A stretch of 55,576 bases of DNA, from positions 1 through 55,576 of the forward strand of contig JAFBAL010000051.1 in assembly GCA_019247845.1 (NCBI GenBank), given 5' to 3'. Positions 34,001-42,198 of this stretch are shown piece by piece. The stretch is from Alphaproteobacteria bacterium. GTDB lineage: Bacteria; Pseudomonadota; Alphaproteobacteria; Micropepsales; Micropepsaceae. Within the stretch, counting starts at the first letter, position 1. The number at the start of each line of letters is the position of its first letter. Below the pieces are notes generated by a model, which was not told where the DNA came from, searched no databases, and worked only from the letters and a program-made list of their open reading frames with translations. The position numbers were made by a program, and so were the translations under genes.

Positions 34001-35236
34001 TCAGAGAGGAAATTCGCCCTGTTCGCGCTTGAGGATCATTGCTTTCGCGGTGTCATCGATCATCTTGCTCTGAATTCCGCGGATGATGACATAGGGCTGC
34101 ATCATGGGGTCGGCAAAGCGGAAAGTCTGCTGCCGATCGCCTCCTCGCTTGATCAGGATGTTCCCCCCTTCTTCGGACGAGAAGCGTCGCAAATGCTTTT
34201 CGAAATGCGCGATCCTTTTTTTCCCTTTCATAATGGCACTGTAGGGCTCCACAACGTCATTGGCGGTGAAGAAGCCATCGTCATCTGTTTCCGCCAAGGC
34301 GCAAGCCAACAACGACTGTTGAAAGAAGCTGTCTTGATTGCTTCGGGTGGCGTTGCGATACGCTTCCTTGAACGTCGCTTCAGTTTCCTCGATGAATCGA
34401 TCCATGGAAGCTTCGACATCGCTGTTCATGACCACTATGCGTCTATCGGCAATGGCGTGAAGCGCAGCATATTTCGAAAGCGTTTGCGTAAAATACGGCA
34501 GTCCGCGCGAAAGGGCTACAATCGTCCATGTCGCGTCGCCTGAAAACGACATGACCGTGCGACCGGCCCGTTTTTGGATGATTTCTTTGAGTTCTGCGTT
34601 GGACATGCGGCTCAAAGGAACCTGAACGAGTGCACGCCCGATCGAGGCGTGGTCTTCTATCAGTTCCGAGATATTCTCAGCTACGCCAACGACGACTACG
34701 GTGCTGGTCACGGTGAAATCGTAGAATTCCTTGATCAGGTTTGCCGTCAGCCTTTTCGCGTCACCGTCCACTATCTCGTTGTACTCATCGATGATGATGA
34801 TCGGCAGCGCGTTGGTGCCGCATTTTTGCAGCTCCCTTCGAACTTGAGACGGTGTTATTGTTTCGAAACTCGTCGAGAACTGTACGCTCTCGGCTTGCCC
34901 GGCATGGATCCCCGATGCTTGCAGCTCTTCTAGAGCCCGTATCCACAGCGTAGAAAACGTATCGCCAGGCCCCGCTTGGACCCGAGCGACGATGAAATTG
35001 CGAAGCGTCCGTCCAAATCTCTTCCAAAATATATTCGACAACGAAGTCTTTCCGACTCCGCGTTCGCCGAATAAGACCGCGTGTTTCGAACGCGAAAGCA
35101 CGGTCTCCAGGATTTTGCGGACCTCCGTTGCGCGTCCTGCGAAAAGGTCCTCTTCATCGATGGGCGCTCCGTCGAAGAGGGTCGAGATTTCGAATTCGAG
35201 GGCCAGCCAATCGTCGGCGGACAAGGGTTTTTTCAT
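34001..35236 (-). CDS. Orc1/Cdc6-like AAA ATPase of unknown function
   Basis: A 411-residue protein. The P-loop is GERGVGKTS (57-65), Walker B is IIIIDEYNEI (DE at 150-151), the sensor-1 Asn is in VVVVGVAENISEL (N188), and a putative arginine finger is in SIGRALVQ (R201). A lid follows, then a winged-helix-like C-terminus (about 300-385, including HFEKHLRRFSSEEGGNILIK). This order resembles Orc1/Cdc6-type initiators and the AAA_16 group. The DNA is visibly less GC-rich than its neighbours, a sign of acquisition. It has no obvious partner gene. The weak ribosome binding site before the ATG at 35236 makes the start slightly uncertain. Confidence 0.75.
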   Translation of the reverse strand: MKKPLSADDWLALEFEISTLFDGAPIDEEDLFAGRATEVRKILETVLSRSKHAVLFGERGVGKTSLSNIFWKRFGRTLRNFIVARVQAGPGDTFSTLWIRALEELQASGIHAGQAESVQFSTSFETITPSQVRRELQKCGTNALPIIIIDEYNEIVDGDAKRLTANLIKEFYDFTVTSTVVVVGVAENISELIEDHASIGRALVQVPLSRMSNAELKEIIQKRAGRTVMSFSGDATWTIVALSRGLPYFTQTLSKYAALHAIADRRIVVMNSDVEASMDRFIEETEATFKEAYRNATRSNQDSFFQQSLLACALAETDDDGFFTANDVVEPYSAIMKGKKRIAHFEKHLRRFSSEEGGNILIKRGGDRQQTFRFADPMMQPYVIIRGIQSKMIDDTAKAMILKREQGEFPL

Positions 35237-35276
35237 TTTTTGAGCGTCTGAGGGGCATCCGCTGGAATACTATACC

Positions 35277-35326
35277 GTTGACTAAAGCGCAAATAGCGTT
35301 GACTAGAGGGGCCATTGCGCTGACTA
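35277..35326. repeat. Three GTTGACTA-type direct repeats at exact 21-bp spacing
   Basis: GTTGACTA (35277-35284), GTTGACTA (35298-35305) and GCTGACTA (35319-35326) start exactly 21 bp apart, about two helical turns, so all three face the same side of the DNA. They begin 41 bp upstream of the Orc1/Cdc6-like gene and lie in the 212-bp gap to the ferritin-like gene. Candidate binding sites or iterons. Confidence 0.75.
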
Positions 35327-35448
35327 GCCGCATAGCTTCCAGGGCCCGCGCCATCGTCAAGCAAATTTTAGTGACGCTGCCGTCATTTTCCTTGAAGTTT
35401 CAAGGATTGAGCGTACCTTGCGCGGCACTGCTACTCCGGGAGGCGTGA

Positions 35449-36567
35449 ATGGACAGCAATATCACCAAGGATCCTGCCTATAACGCGGTCGATCCGCACG
35501 ATTTCCCGGCGATGCTGGAGGTCGACCGCTATGGCGATCGCTCCACCGCCTTCGACAAGATCATCTCCGCGACCCACGACCACTTCTGGGACCCGCTCGA
35601 CAAGAAGTACATCGACTTCACCCAGCCCTTCGACCTGGAAAACGAATACCTCGTCAATCCGGCGGCGAATGCCGACCTGCGGACCGCCATCGGCGAGAAG
35701 CTCGACGAGAAGGGCAAGATCAAGCTCGTCAATCTCGACGTGATGTGGTCGCTGTCCTCCATCCTGCACGGCGAGCAGGGCGCGCTCGCGCTCTCGGCTT
35801 CGCTCTGCCACATCCTGCGCGATCCCGGCGCGCAGGAATACGCCGCCAACCAGACGCGCGAGGAAGCGCGCCACGTCACCGGTTTCTCGGCCTATATCAA
35901 GGCGCGCTGGGGCAGGCCCGCCAAGGTCGGGCCCGCGCTCGGCAATCTGCTGAACGAGCTCGTCTCCTCGCCGCTGGTGTGGAAGAAGCTCGTCGGCATG
36001 CAGCTGCTCGTCGAAGGCCTGGCGATGGGCGCCTTCGCGACGTTCTTCAAGGAGACGCGCGATCCCCTGATGAAGCATCTCATGCAGATGGTCATGACGG
36101 ACGAAGCCTTCCACCACAAGTTCGGGAAGATCTGGGCCGATCGCACGATCCCCAAGCTCTCCAAGGCCGAGCACGAGCTGATCGAGGACTGGGCCTGGGA
36201 CGTCTTCCAGGTGCTGCTCTACAACCTGGGCAGCCCCGACCAGAAGGCGTGGATCTACGAGGCCTGCGGCCTCGATCCGCTGTGGTGCCAGCAGGCGTTC
36301 ATGGAAGCCTTGACCGATGCCGGCATCCGCGAGGAGCTGCAGGAATCGACCAACATCTTCCGTGTGCTGATCAAGACGCTTCTGAAGGCGGGCATCATCA
36401 CCGACCGCACGCGCGGCAACTATGCGGCCTATATCGACATGGCCGAGCTCTACGCCGAGGGCGACCGCATGGTCGGCGACGACATCGCCGAAGAGGGCAT
36501 CAAGTACCTGATGCAGCTCAACGGCGGCAAGATGCTGATGACGCCGTCGATGCTGGCGGCGGAATAG
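35449..36567 (+). CDS. Ferritin-like diiron protein
   Basis: A 372-residue helical protein. Likely metal ligands are in SSILHGEQGALALS, the ExxH-like NQTREEARHVTGFSAY, LLVEGLAMGAFATF and MTDEAFHHKFGKIWADR. The order E ... EExxxH ... E ... DExxxH is that of ferritin-like/ribonucleotide-reductase-like diiron oxygenases. The reaction is unknown. GGGAGGCGTGA precedes the ATG. The last third is closely similar to the truncated gene at 55070-55576, so the genome has at least two members. Confidence 0.8.
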   Translation: MDSNITKDPAYNAVDPHDFPAMLEVDRYGDRSTAFDKIISATHDHFWDPLDKKYIDFTQPFDLENEYLVNPAANADLRTAIGEKLDEKGKIKLVNLDVMWSLSSILHGEQGALALSASLCHILRDPGAQEYAANQTREEARHVTGFSAYIKARWGRPAKVGPALGNLLNELVSSPLVWKKLVGMQLLVEGLAMGAFATFFKETRDPLMKHLMQMVMTDEAFHHKFGKIWADRTIPKLSKAEHELIEDWAWDVFQVLLYNLGSPDQKAWIYEACGLDPLWCQQAFMEALTDAGIREELQESTNIFRVLIKTLLKAGIITDRTRGNYAAYIDMAELYAEGDRMVGDDIAEEGIKYLMQLNGGKMLMTPSMLAAE

Positions 36568-36644
36568 GCCTTCGAGCCAAGCCCGTCATGCCGCAGTGCG
36601 CGCGAGCGCGCCTCGAAGCACGCGGCTTGCATCTCAGGCCGACG

Positions 36645-37439
36645 CTATGCCGCGAGCAATCGCCCGTTCGTGAGCTGGTCGAGCCGCGTCAGCGCGTCGG
36701 CCAGCATCATCGCGCCATAGTCCAGGTTGCCGTGCTTCACGTCGAAGGACGGCCCCTTGGAGCGCATCTGGAAGCGCACCGGCGCGTTGTTGAACGTCAC
36801 GTCCATGAAGCCCGGCCGGGCGATCGTCTCGGGCCGCTGCCAGACGATCTCGATCTTGTGCCGTGCCGCCACGGCTTCCGCGGCGCGCCGCGCGCAGGCC
36901 ACGAAGGCTTGCACGAACGCGTCGTCCTTGAGCCAGGGCTGCGCCTCGTCGTCGGCGACGCGCTCGGAGATGAAGGGCGCGCCCGCGATCAGGATCGGCG
37001 CGGTCGAGAAGCGCTGGATATGGCCGATCAGGCGGATCGCCATGCTGTCCTCGAGATAGGTGTCGATCAGCGTCTCGAGCAGGCGGCGCGAGCACAGCGG
37101 ATGGGTGTCGTCCGCGAAGCGCCACGGCACGGTCACGCCGCATTCCTGGATCAGCCGGGCCACGTCGATGCCGAAGCCGGCGCCCACCACCAGGAAGGCG
37201 TCGTAGCGGTCGAAGTCGATGCGGTCCAGCCCGCCCGAGGTATAGCGCAGCTTCTCGGCCAGCTCGCCGTCGTTCGCCACCAGGCTCTTGCCCTCGCGCT
37301 TCATGAACTTCATCAGCCGGTTGGGCGCGGAGAAGAACGTCGCCTCGACGTCGTCGCGAAGCCGGGGGCGGCGCTGGTCCCAGGCCAGCTTGAAAGCGGC
37401 GACATGCGAATTGCCGACGACGCACAGCGAAAAGCTCAC
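36645..37439 (-). CDS. SGNH-hydrolase-like protein
   Basis: A 264-residue protein starting at a GTG (37437-37439) that overlaps the GSCFA gene stop as GTGA. The N-terminus SLCVVGNSHVAAFKLAW resembles the nucleophile block of SGNH esterases (G-N-S-H). Near the C-terminus, KHGNLDYGAMMLADAL has a His-x-Asn and Tyr-Gly pattern suitable for the catalytic histidine. It shares this layout with the gene at 52037-52747, so the two are paralogues. Esterase or acyl-transfer activity is inferred only from these motifs. It is the third gene in a coupled lnt-like/GSCFA operon. Confidence 0.7.
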   Translation of the reverse strand: MSFSLCVVGNSHVAAFKLAWDQRRPRLRDDVEATFFSAPNRLMKFMKREGKSLVANDGELAEKLRYTSGGLDRIDFDRYDAFLVVGAGFGIDVARLIQECGVTVPWRFADDTHPLCSRRLLETLIDTYLEDSMAIRLIGHIQRFSTAPILIAGAPFISERVADDEAQPWLKDDAFVQAFVACARRAAEAVAARHKIEIVWQRPETIARPGFMDVTFNNAPVRFQMRSKGPSFDVKHGNLDYGAMMLADALTRLDQLTNGRLLAA

Positions 37440-38602
37440 GGCGCGAAAGCCTCGAGCAGGACGTCCTCGCAGATCGCCTCTTCCTCGGCGCTCTGGCGCT
37501 CCCGCGCCTCGTCGACGCGCTGCCGCCGGCGCGCGTTGTCGCCGCCGTCTCGCGCATCGGCACCCTCGACGTCGCGCTTGCGCTCGCGCACGCGCGCCGT
37601 CCGCTCGCGGCGCTCGGCTTTCGCTTCGGTCTGCGCCGCCGCTGCGGCATGCGTGCCGTGCTGCTCGAAGAACACGCGCATCACCGCGGCGACGCCGCCC
37701 GGGTTCACCGCGCGCATGTTGGACTCGTAGAAGAAACCGCGCGACCACGGGCTCGCGACCAGCTCATAGGAAGGGAAATAGTCGATGCGGTTGCTGAGCT
37801 GCGACAGGTGGCCCGCCACCGCGCGCAGCACCGATTTCGAATAGGTGGTGGCGATCAGCACGTGGTCGTCGGTCGCGGTCGCGGTCAAGGGAACCGGCGA
37901 GACGGTCAGGATGACCTTGAGCCGCGGGTTCCACAGCCGCATCAGCTCGAAGAACTCCTCGAAGTCGGCGACGATCTCGTCATAGCTGAAGTTCTTGAAG
38001 GCGAAGAGCTCGGGATCGTAGTCGCCCGCGATGGTGCCGGGGGCCGTGGGATAGACGCGGCCGGTATCCTTCCGCACCCAGGCCTCGGTCAGGCCCAAGG
38101 TGAAGATGAAGACGTCCATCGTCTCGAACAGGTGCTTGACCTTGGCGAGGTGATGGCGGCGCAGGTCCAGCACCTCCTCGACCGTGTCGGCGCCCTCGGG
38201 CTCGACATTGGGGCGCAGCGCATCGAAGAAGCGGCCGTCCTTGCTCCACACGTCGCGCTCGTCGACGAAGCCGCGCTCGGCGTCGAGCGCGAGCTGCAGA
38301 AGCTGGCGCACGGTGTAGATATTGCCATAGCGCGCCGAATAGATGCCGTAGCCGAAGGCCTTGGCTTTCTCGTCGTCCAGAAGCGGCGGCTTCGGCTCGA
38401 CGTCCAGCACCGAGAACCCGTTCTTGCGCAGGAAGTTCGCGACGTGCTGCGCGAAGCAGCTTCCGGCGGTCGCGATGCCGTCCCTGGGCCGCAGCTCGAA
38501 CTTCTTCGCATAGAGCCCGGTCGCGGTCAGCAGGTGGGCGTCGCTCACCGCGCTGCGCCAGAAATGCTTCGGCTCGCGATTCTCGTAGGGCGATCTGGTC
38601 AT
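37436..38602 (-). CDS. GSCFA domain protein
   Basis: A 388-residue protein. It carries the name-giving motif TAGSCFAQHVANFLRKNGF (about residues 46-64), then a conserved FTLGLTEAWVRKDTGRVYPT block, VILTVSPVPLTATATDDHV and the late NPGGVAAVMRVFFEQHG. GSCFA proteins belong to the SGNH superfamily and have no defined substrate. The last ~70 residues are low-complexity Arg/Glu/Ala, highly charged and probably disordered. Its ATG overlaps the lnt-like stop, and its stop overlaps the SGNH-like start, so all three are coupled. Confidence 0.88.
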   Translation of the reverse strand: MTRSPYENREPKHFWRSAVSDAHLLTATGLYAKKFELRPRDGIATAGSCFAQHVANFLRKNGFSVLDVEPKPPLLDDEKAKAFGYGIYSARYGNIYTVRQLLQLALDAERGFVDERDVWSKDGRFFDALRPNVEPEGADTVEEVLDLRRHHLAKVKHLFETMDVFIFTLGLTEAWVRKDTGRVYPTAPGTIAGDYDPELFAFKNFSYDEIVADFEEFFELMRLWNPRLKVILTVSPVPLTATATDDHVLIATTYSKSVLRAVAGHLSQLSNRIDYFPSYELVASPWSRGFFYESNMRAVNPGGVAAVMRVFFEQHGTHAAAAAQTEAKAERRERTARVRERKRDVEGADARDGGDNARRRQRVDEARERQSAEEEAICEDVLLEAFAP

Positions 38603-39993
38603 GCTCGGGACTGTATCACGCGATGACGAAAAAGCGCGAGCAGCAACAGCGCCGCCGAGAGCGCGACGCAGGCCCAGCCGAATGCGTCGCCGATACGGTC
38701 GTAAAGCGTTGGCGCGCCTGCGCCTATTGCGACATCGCCGGTGAGCGCGACGAAGCCCGGCGCCGCATCGCTGGTTTGATTCTCCGCAATGCGGCCGTAG
38801 GGATCGCTCAAAGTCAGCAATCCGTTGCGCGAGGCGCGCGCCATCGCGAAGCCGCTTTCGACGCTGCGCATGATCGCAAGGCGCGCATGCGGAAAAGCGT
38901 CGGCCTCGAAGTCCCAGGCCGGGACGGCGACCAGCCGGGGATGCGACGCGTACGCGTCGCTGCGCAGCATCGCCGGGAAGTCCATATCCTTGCAGATCTC
39001 GACCATGCGGCTTTCGGGAAGCGCCAGCGGCGCGTCGCCCGGCACGAACCGGGCCTCCAGCCCCGGCACCAGGCGGCGCTTCACGTAGGCGAGCGGCCCC
39101 GCGCCATGCGGCTGGAACACCCAGGCGATGTTGCGGCGCGTGCTGCCGCTGCGCTCGTCCAGGCCGAGCACCAGCGTGGCGTTGCGGGCATCGGCAGCAT
39201 CCTGGAGCACGCGGCGCGCATCCTCGCGCCAGGCGTCGCGCAGGATCGCGGTGTGCTCGGGCATCACGATCAGCGGCGCGTCGAGCTTGCGTGCCGCGGC
39301 GGCGTAGCCCGCGATGACGCCCAGCGCGGTGCCGCGGTCGTCGGCGAAAGCCTGCTTCGCGATTGCGTCGTTGGCGATCAGGCCGACATGGGCGTGCTGC
39401 GGCAGATCGCGCATCGCAGCCGCGCCGTAGCCGGCATCGAGCACGAAGACGCCCGCCGCCAGCGCGGCGGGCAGCACGGTGCGCGTGCGCAGCGCAAGCG
39501 CCAGACCTCCCGCCACGAAGCCCAGCAGGAACGTCACCACCCACAGCCCGAACAGCGACGCGCCCTGGATCAGAAGCGGCATGCCGACCTGGCTGTAGGA
39601 CGGCGAGGCCGCGGTGCCGTCGGGCCCGAAGGCGGCGAAAAGATCCCAGCTCGTCCACAGCGCCGCGAAGGCCATGATACCCGCCAGCGGATGCACGCGG
39701 CGGCCGACCCATCGCGCGCCCAGCACGATCGCGGCGAACAGCAGGCAGGGCACGGTGAAGATCACCGCGAAGGCCTGCCACGGGAAGATGCCGCCATAGG
39801 CGGTCAGAAGGTTGGTCGCGCCCAGTGCCGCCGCGGCATAGGCGGCCGCTCCCACGACCCGGTTCCGGGCCGGCCCGAAGGCCAGCCACAGCACCGGGAC
39901 CGGCGCGATCCAGGCCAGCCACCACACCTCGCCCAGGTTGGTCGAGAGATAGAACATCGCGCCGCTCAGCAGCGCGCAGAGGATCGCGATCAT
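38599..39993 (-). CDS. Apolipoprotein N-acyltransferase-like (Lnt-like) membrane protein
   Basis: A 464-residue protein. Six or so N-terminal helices precede a periplasmic nitrilase-type domain and one last helix. The catalytic triad of Lnt is recognisable: Glu in LIVMPEHTAILRD, Lys in YVKRRLVPGLEARFVPGD, and Cys in VEICKDMDFP. Lnt adds the third acyl chain to lipoproteins. This protein is somewhat shorter than typical Lnt and is in an operon with GSCFA and SGNH genes rather than beside ybeX/corC, so it may be a second, specialised acyltransferase. Whether a normal lnt exists elsewhere cannot be seen. Confidence 0.82.
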   Translation of the reverse strand: MIAILCALLSGAMFYLSTNLGEVWWLAWIAPVPVLWLAFGPARNRVVGAAAYAAAALGATNLLTAYGGIFPWQAFAVIFTVPCLLFAAIVLGARWVGRRVHPLAGIMAFAALWTSWDLFAAFGPDGTAASPSYSQVGMPLLIQGASLFGLWVVTFLLGFVAGGLALALRTRTVLPAALAAGVFVLDAGYGAAAMRDLPQHAHVGLIANDAIAKQAFADDRGTALGVIAGYAAAARKLDAPLIVMPEHTAILRDAWREDARRVLQDAADARNATLVLGLDERSGSTRRNIAWVFQPHGAGPLAYVKRRLVPGLEARFVPGDAPLALPESRMVEICKDMDFPAMLRSDAYASHPRLVAVPAWDFEADAFPHARLAIMRSVESGFAMARASRNGLLTLSDPYGRIAENQTSDAAPGFVALTGDVAIGAGAPTLYDRIGDAFGWACVALSAALLLLALFRHRVIQSRA

Positions 39994-40071
39994 CGGGCCA
40001 CTGTCGCGGGGCCCGGCGGCCGGCGCAATCCGCCCCGCCCCGGCGCTTGCAACGCGCCCGTCCTTCCGCTA

Positions 40072-40089
40072 TGAATGAACGTTCATTCA
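40072..40089. promoter_or_regulatory. Perfect 18-bp palindrome, TetR operator candidate
   Basis: TGAATGAACGTTCATTCA is a perfect inverted repeat, as bound by many FadR/AcrR-type TetR proteins. It lies 28 bp upstream of the TetR gene and 79 bp from the divergent lnt-like start. Confidence 0.85.
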
Positions 40090-40116
40090 GGCTAGCGAAG
40101 CAGGACGAAGGCGGAC

Positions 40117-40725
40117 GTGGCGGACGTGGCAGACTTGGGGGCGGTGCGGAAAGTCCAGTTCGACAAGCGCGCGCGGCTGCTCGCGGCGGCGCTGGCGCTG
40201 TTCGAGACCCGCGGCTTCGACGGCGTCGCGGTGCCGGAGATCGCGCGCGCGGCGGGCGTGGCGACGGGCACGCTCTATCTCTATTTCAAGGACAAGCAGG
40301 CGCTGGTGAACGCGCTCTACCGCCATTGGAAGGAGCGCTACAACGACATGGTGCTGGCCCCGCTGCCGCCGGGCCTCGTCCTGCGCGACCGCTTCACGAC
40401 CTATTGGCAGCGCATGACGGACTTCGCGCGGGCCCATCCCAGCGCGGTCCGGTTCATGGACCTGCACCATCACGCCGCCTATCTCGACGACGACAGCCGC
40501 GCGCTGTCGCGCCGCTATCTCGAGGTCGCCGAGGCCTTCGCGCGCGACGCCAAGGCTGAAGGCGCGATCCGCGATCTCGAGCCGACGATGATCGTGGCGC
40601 TCACCTGGGGCGCTGCGGCGGGGCTGGTGAAGTTCGCCGCCTCCGGCGCGCTCGCGCTCGATCAACGAACGTCAACCGCGATGGAGGATGCGCTGTGGCG
40701 CGCCATCGCCAAGGAAGGGAGCTGA
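40117..40725 (+). CDS. TetR family transcriptional regulator
   Basis: A 202-residue repressor. The N-terminal HTH reads RARLLAAALALFETRGFDGV and AAGVATGTLYLYFKDKQALVNAL. The C-terminal ligand domain (from about residue 75) is variable. It starts at a GTG (40117) with a weak AAGG upstream. It probably controls itself and the following SDR (four bases separate them) through the palindrome at 40072-40089. The ligand cannot be deduced. The SDR and the nearby enoyl-CoA hydratase suggest an acyl or short-chain compound. Confidence 0.9.
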   Translation: MADVADLGAVRKVQFDKRARLLAAALALFETRGFDGVAVPEIARAAGVATGTLYLYFKDKQALVNALYRHWKERYNDMVLAPLPPGLVLRDRFTTYWQRMTDFARAHPSAVRFMDLHHHAAYLDDDSRALSRRYLEVAEAFARDAKAEGAIRDLEPTMIVALTWGAAAGLVKFAASGALALDQRTSTAMEDALWRAIAKEGS

Positions 40726-40729
40726 CATC

Positions 40730-41530
40730 ATGGCCCGCAAGCGCAAAGGCGAAGGACAGACCGCGCTCGTCACCGGCGCGTCCACCGGCATCGGTGTCGA
40801 TCTCGCCGAATGCTTCGCCAGGGACGGCTACGACCTGATCCTGACCGCGCGCTCGGAAGCGCTGCTGAACGAGGTCGCCGAACGCCTCGCCGCCACGCAC
40901 AAGGTGAAGGCCGCGACCGTCGCGCTCGATCTGGGCCGGCAGGGCGCGGGCCGCAAGCTCGCCGACGAGATCGCGAGCCGCGGGTTGAGCGTCGACGTGC
41001 TGGTGAACAATGCGGGCTACGGCACCGCGGGCGCGCTGGACGGCTCGGACGCGGCGGAGCAGCTCGGCATGGTCGATCTGAACGTGCGCGCGCTGACCGA
41101 GCTCACGCAAATCTATTGGCCTCAGATGCTCGAGAAGAAGCGCGGCGGCGTGCTCAACGTCGCCTCGACCGCGGCGTTCCAGCCGGGCCCGCTGATGGCG
41201 GTCTATTACGCGAGCAAGGCCTTCGTGCTGTCGTTCTCGGAGGCGCTCTGGCGCGAGGCGCTGGGCACCGGCGTGCATGTGAGCTGCCTCTGTCCCGGTC
41301 CGACGGTGAGCAAGTTCCGCGAACGCGCCGGCACCGGCAAGACCAAGCTCAAGAACCTGGGCACGCCGATGAGCGCGGAAAGCGTCGCACGCATGGGCTA
41401 TCGCGCCTTCCGGAAGAACCAGCGCGTGATGGTCACCGGTTTCCGCAACCGCATGCTGGCGCGGCTGGGGCCGTTCCTGCCGCGCAAGGCGCTGCTCAAT
41501 ACGGTGCACAATATCCAGAGCCCGGCCTAA
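40730..41530 (+). CDS. Short-chain dehydrogenase/reductase
   Basis: A 266-residue SDR. The NAD(P)-binding motif is LVTGASTGIGVDLAE, the NNAG block is VLVNNAGYGTAG, and the catalytic Ser-Tyr-Lys set is in NVASTAAF and YYASKAF. A PGPTVSKF segment follows. The C-terminus is longer than in classical SDRs and contains VMVTGFRNRMLARLGPFLP. The ATG at 40730 has GGAAGGGAG upstream and starts almost at once after the TetR stop, so they form one transcript. Substrate unknown. Confidence 0.92.
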   Translation: MARKRKGEGQTALVTGASTGIGVDLAECFARDGYDLILTARSEALLNEVAERLAATHKVKAATVALDLGRQGAGRKLADEIASRGLSVDVLVNNAGYGTAGALDGSDAAEQLGMVDLNVRALTELTQIYWPQMLEKKRGGVLNVASTAAFQPGPLMAVYYASKAFVLSFSEALWREALGTGVHVSCLCPGPTVSKFRERAGTGKTKLKNLGTPMSAESVARMGYRAFRKNQRVMVTGFRNRMLARLGPFLPRKALLNTVHNIQSPA

Positions 41531-41724
41531 GGCGCGTCGTCCTCGAATATCTGCTCGATCGCGAGCCCGAACACGCGCGCGATCCGGAACGCAAGCGGCA
41601 GGCTCGGATCGTATTTGCCGGTCTCGATGGCGTTGACGGATTGGCGCGAGACCCGGAGCCGCTCGGCGAGGTCGGCCTGGCTCCAGTTGCGCTCGGCGCG
41701 CAGGACCTTGAGCCGGTTGTTCAT
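41527..41724 (-). CDS. Small XRE/Cro-type HTH regulator
   Basis: A 65-residue protein that is almost only an HTH domain: MNNRLKVLRAERNWSQADLA, ERLRVSRQSVNAIETGKYD, then PSLPLAFRIARVFGLAIEQI. Such stand-alone regulators usually pair with a small membrane protein, as here. Its ATG overlaps the stop of that gene (ATGA). It probably binds the repeated ACAAGTG/CACTTGT sites upstream of the pair. It converges with the SDR by four bases. Confidence 0.93.
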   Translation of the reverse strand: MNNRLKVLRAERNWSQADLAERLRVSRQSVNAIETGKYDPSLPLAFRIARVFGLAIEQIFEDDAP

Positions 41725-42113
41725 CGCCGCCACCACGCGCCGATACCTTGCGCGAAGCCGATGGCGCAGACGAAGATGAGGAACGGGTACATCGGCGGCA
41801 TCGGCGCGACCTTGGCGAACTCTTCCAGGAAGCCCCACGCCGTCATGACGGCGACCGCGAAGCCGGCGCCCCAGATGAAGGCCTGCACGCGGATGAACCG
41901 CTGGTACTCGTCCTCCTCTTCGGAGAGGAAGCGCAGCATCGCCCAGATGGCGCCCAAGACCGGCAGCGCCGGCGTCATCGCGGCGGCATAGAGCAGCCAG
42001 CCTTGCGGGATATGTCCGTGCCGGGTCGCCCAGGTCACCGGCCAGAGCAGCGCGATGTACAGGCTCATGAAGACCGCCAGCCGCAGCACGTACCGTTTTT
42101 CGCTCTTCGCCAT
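41721..42113 (-). CDS. Four-helix membrane protein paired with the XRE regulator
   Basis: A 130-residue integral membrane protein with about four helices (FMSLYIALLWPVTWA, PALPVLGAIWAMLRFL, AFIWGAGFAVAVMTAWG, FLIFVCAIGFAQGIGAW) and a charged loop FLSEEEDEYQRF between the second and third. Similar proteins travel with XRE regulators in many genomes, without a defined function. It is the first gene of a two-gene operon, preceded by inverted ACAAGTG repeats. Confidence 0.8.
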   Translation of the reverse strand: MAKSEKRYVLRLAVFMSLYIALLWPVTWATRHGHIPQGWLLYAAAMTPALPVLGAIWAMLRFLSEEEDEYQRFIRVQAFIWGAGFAVAVMTAWGFLEEFAKVAPMPPMYPFLIFVCAIGFAQGIGAWWRR

Positions 42114-42182
42114 GACAAGTGTCCTTGTTGTTTAGACAAGTACACTTGTCATTTCGGGCAGGCTTTGTCAAGGGTGCTTGTC
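42114..42182. promoter_or_regulatory. Clustered ACAAGTG/CACTTGT operator repeats
   Basis: GACAAGTACACTTGTC (42135-42150) is an inverted repeat. GACAAGTGTCCTTGT (42114-42128) is a second, weaker copy directly before the membrane-protein start. TTGTCAAGGGTGCTTGTC (42165-42182) is a third site closer to the enoyl-CoA hydratase. The arrangement fits autoregulation by the XRE protein and possibly control of the divergent gene. Confidence 0.7.
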
Positions 42183-42198
42183 AGTGCTACAAGCGGCC

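Noticed and set aside
35277..35326. TTGACT in the repeats as plain -35 promoter boxes
   Set aside because: No -10 box follows at normal spacing for any copy, and the exact 21-bp periodicity of three copies is better explained as binding sites. A promoter role is not fully excluded.
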